A stretch of 15,321 nt of DNA. Source: Sediminibacterium sp. (GTDB lineage Bacteria > Bacteroidota > Bacteroidia > Chitinophagales > Chitinophagaceae). A program made the translations under genes and the position numbers. The notes beneath the pieces were generated by a model. It had not been told where the DNA came from, did not search any database, and worked only from the letters and a program-made list of their open reading frames with translations. Shown one piece after another: positions 14,957 through 15,321 of this stretch (positions within the stretch are counted from its first letter, which is position 1; each line of letters starts with the position of its first letter). The stretch is taken from positions 1 to 15,321 of the forward strand of contig JALQXE010000156.1 of the NCBI GenBank assembly GCA_023263235.1, read 5' to 3'.

Positions 14957-14995
14957 TAGGAGACCAGCATAAAATCCCCTACTTTTATTCTCCTA
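14957..14995. repeat. Bulged hairpin in the AT-rich spacer
   Basis: TAGGAGA (14957-14963) pairs with TCTCCTA (14989-14995), and ATAAAA (14969-14974) pairs with TTTTAT (14983-14988). The loop is TCCCCTAC, and a 5-base bulge, CCAGC, is on the left side only. Thirteen base pairs in all. It holds most of the G and C in this stretch, which suggests selection for the structure or a protein site; its function is unknown. Confidence 0.5.
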
Positions 14996-15052
14996 CCTTT
15001 AAACCTTTAAAAAGAAAGAATTATTATGTTTTTATAAAGGGTATAAATACTA

Positions 15053-15060
15053 AAAGGAGG
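15053..15060 (+). promoter_or_regulatory. Shine-Dalgarno-like AAAGGAGG without a start codon after it
   Basis: AAAGGAGG is a full anti-16S complement, but no ATG, GTG or TTG lies within the next 15 bases. The other genes here do not use such sites, so it is unlikely to be a normal ribosome binding site for the next gene, which begins about 120 bases on. Confidence 0.3.
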
Positions 15061-15180
15061 AATTTAAAAAAATACTAAATTTATTACTAAATAAATAAAA
15101 CATTGAAAATCAATAAATTAATAAATATAAATTAATTTTTTAAAATATAAACTAATCAAATTAGTAAAAAAATCGTTGCT

Positions 15181-15321
15181 ATGATGCAAGAAGACGGTTT
15201 TGATGCCGCCAAAGATTACGTTAGAGTAGGCGTTAAAAGTGGCGGGTGCTCGGGCTTGTCTTATGAATTAAAGTTTGACAAAGAAGTAGGTGAAAACGAC
15301 AAGATTTTTGAAGACAATGCT
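15181..15321 (+). CDS. A-type Fe-S carrier protein (SufA/IscA/HesB family), N-terminal part
   Basis: A-type carriers bind iron or Fe-S clusters through three cysteines and pass them to target proteins in the cytosol. The visible 47 codons from the first ATG read MMQEDGFDAAKDYVRVGVKSGGCSGLSYELKFDK and on to the window end (positions 15181-15321). DYVRVGVKSGGCSGLSY is the family core; C23 is the first ligand cysteine and the C-terminal CGC pair lies beyond the edge. The start is doubtful. The ten codons just upstream (15151-15180, TNQISKKIVA) align without gap to the usual family N-terminus, but a TAA at 15148-15150 closes the frame and no ATG precedes it. Either an ATT at 15160 is used, or the protein is N-terminally shortened and begins at 15181 or 15184. 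The right end is cut by the window. Confidence 0.85.
   Translation, partial: MMQEDGFDAAKDYVRVGVKSGGCSGLSYELKFDKEVGENDKIFEDNA

Larger units (their letters stand above)
14483..15150. other. Long AT-rich gene-free spacer, candidate replication origin
   Basis: Nearly 670 bases without a credible gene on either strand, much richer in A and T than the coding DNA around it. It lies between diverging genes (the prolyl isomerase to the left, the A-type carrier to the right). It holds one perfect and two 8/9 DnaA-box matches (14863, 14570, 14610), several weaker ones, a bulged hairpin (14957-14995), and A/T-only stretches from about 15061 onward that could unwind. This is the layout of a bacterial oriC, and a ParB-type site lies about 12 kb away. 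dnaA and dnaN are not in the window, the boxes are few, and promoters or small RNAs could explain part of it. Confidence 0.35.

Overview
The window is AT-rich chromosomal DNA from a member of the Bacteroidota. Four things point there: near-perfect TAnnTTTG promoter boxes with almost no Shine-Dalgarno sites; two exported proteins whose predicted mature ends begin Gln-Glu-Thr; a DUF2480 protein, a family I know from this phylum; and a YbeY with the GYKDK zinc-site variant common there. Most genes are conserved housekeeping genes. I see no phage, transposon, CRISPR array, tRNA or rRNA.

Layout, left to right. The 3' part of rho (+) ends at a perfect hairpin terminator shared with a convergent feoA-nadD pair (-). 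ybeY (+) diverges from feoA. Between ybeY and mnmG (+) lie about 300 bases without a gene, filled with palindromes: four dyads of the form (T/C)GTT-N8-AAC(A/G), one of which carries the ParB-site core GTTCCACGTGGAAC inside a 34-bp perfect palindrome, alternating with three copies of an AGCGAGTGAT element. After mnmG comes a two-gene operon of exported amidohydrolase-like proteins, 1002 and 436 residues, spaced by 3 bases. Only one of its three amidohydrolase domains keeps the metal ligands. A strong terminator separates it from polA (+), whose linker carries a sliding-clamp-like peptide. polA converges on a DUF2480 gene (-), which follows a PpiD/SurA-like membrane-anchored prolyl isomerase gene (-) with its own terminator.

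The last 700 bases before the right-hand gene (the 5' part of a SufA/IscA-type A-type carrier gene) are very AT-rich and gene-free. They hold one perfect and two 8/9 DnaA-box matches and a bulged hairpin, and lie between diverging genes. This could be a replication origin. A ParB-type site about 12 kb away fits that idea, but both remain inference.

The genes cover transcription termination, NAD synthesis, ferrous iron uptake, rRNA maturation, tRNA wobble modification, DNA repair and replication, envelope protein folding and Fe-S assembly. They do not form one pathway. The most interesting items are the palindrome cluster upstream of mnmG, the origin-like spacer, the two amidohydrolase domains without metal ligands, and the A-type carrier gene whose homologous coding begins upstream of its first ATG.
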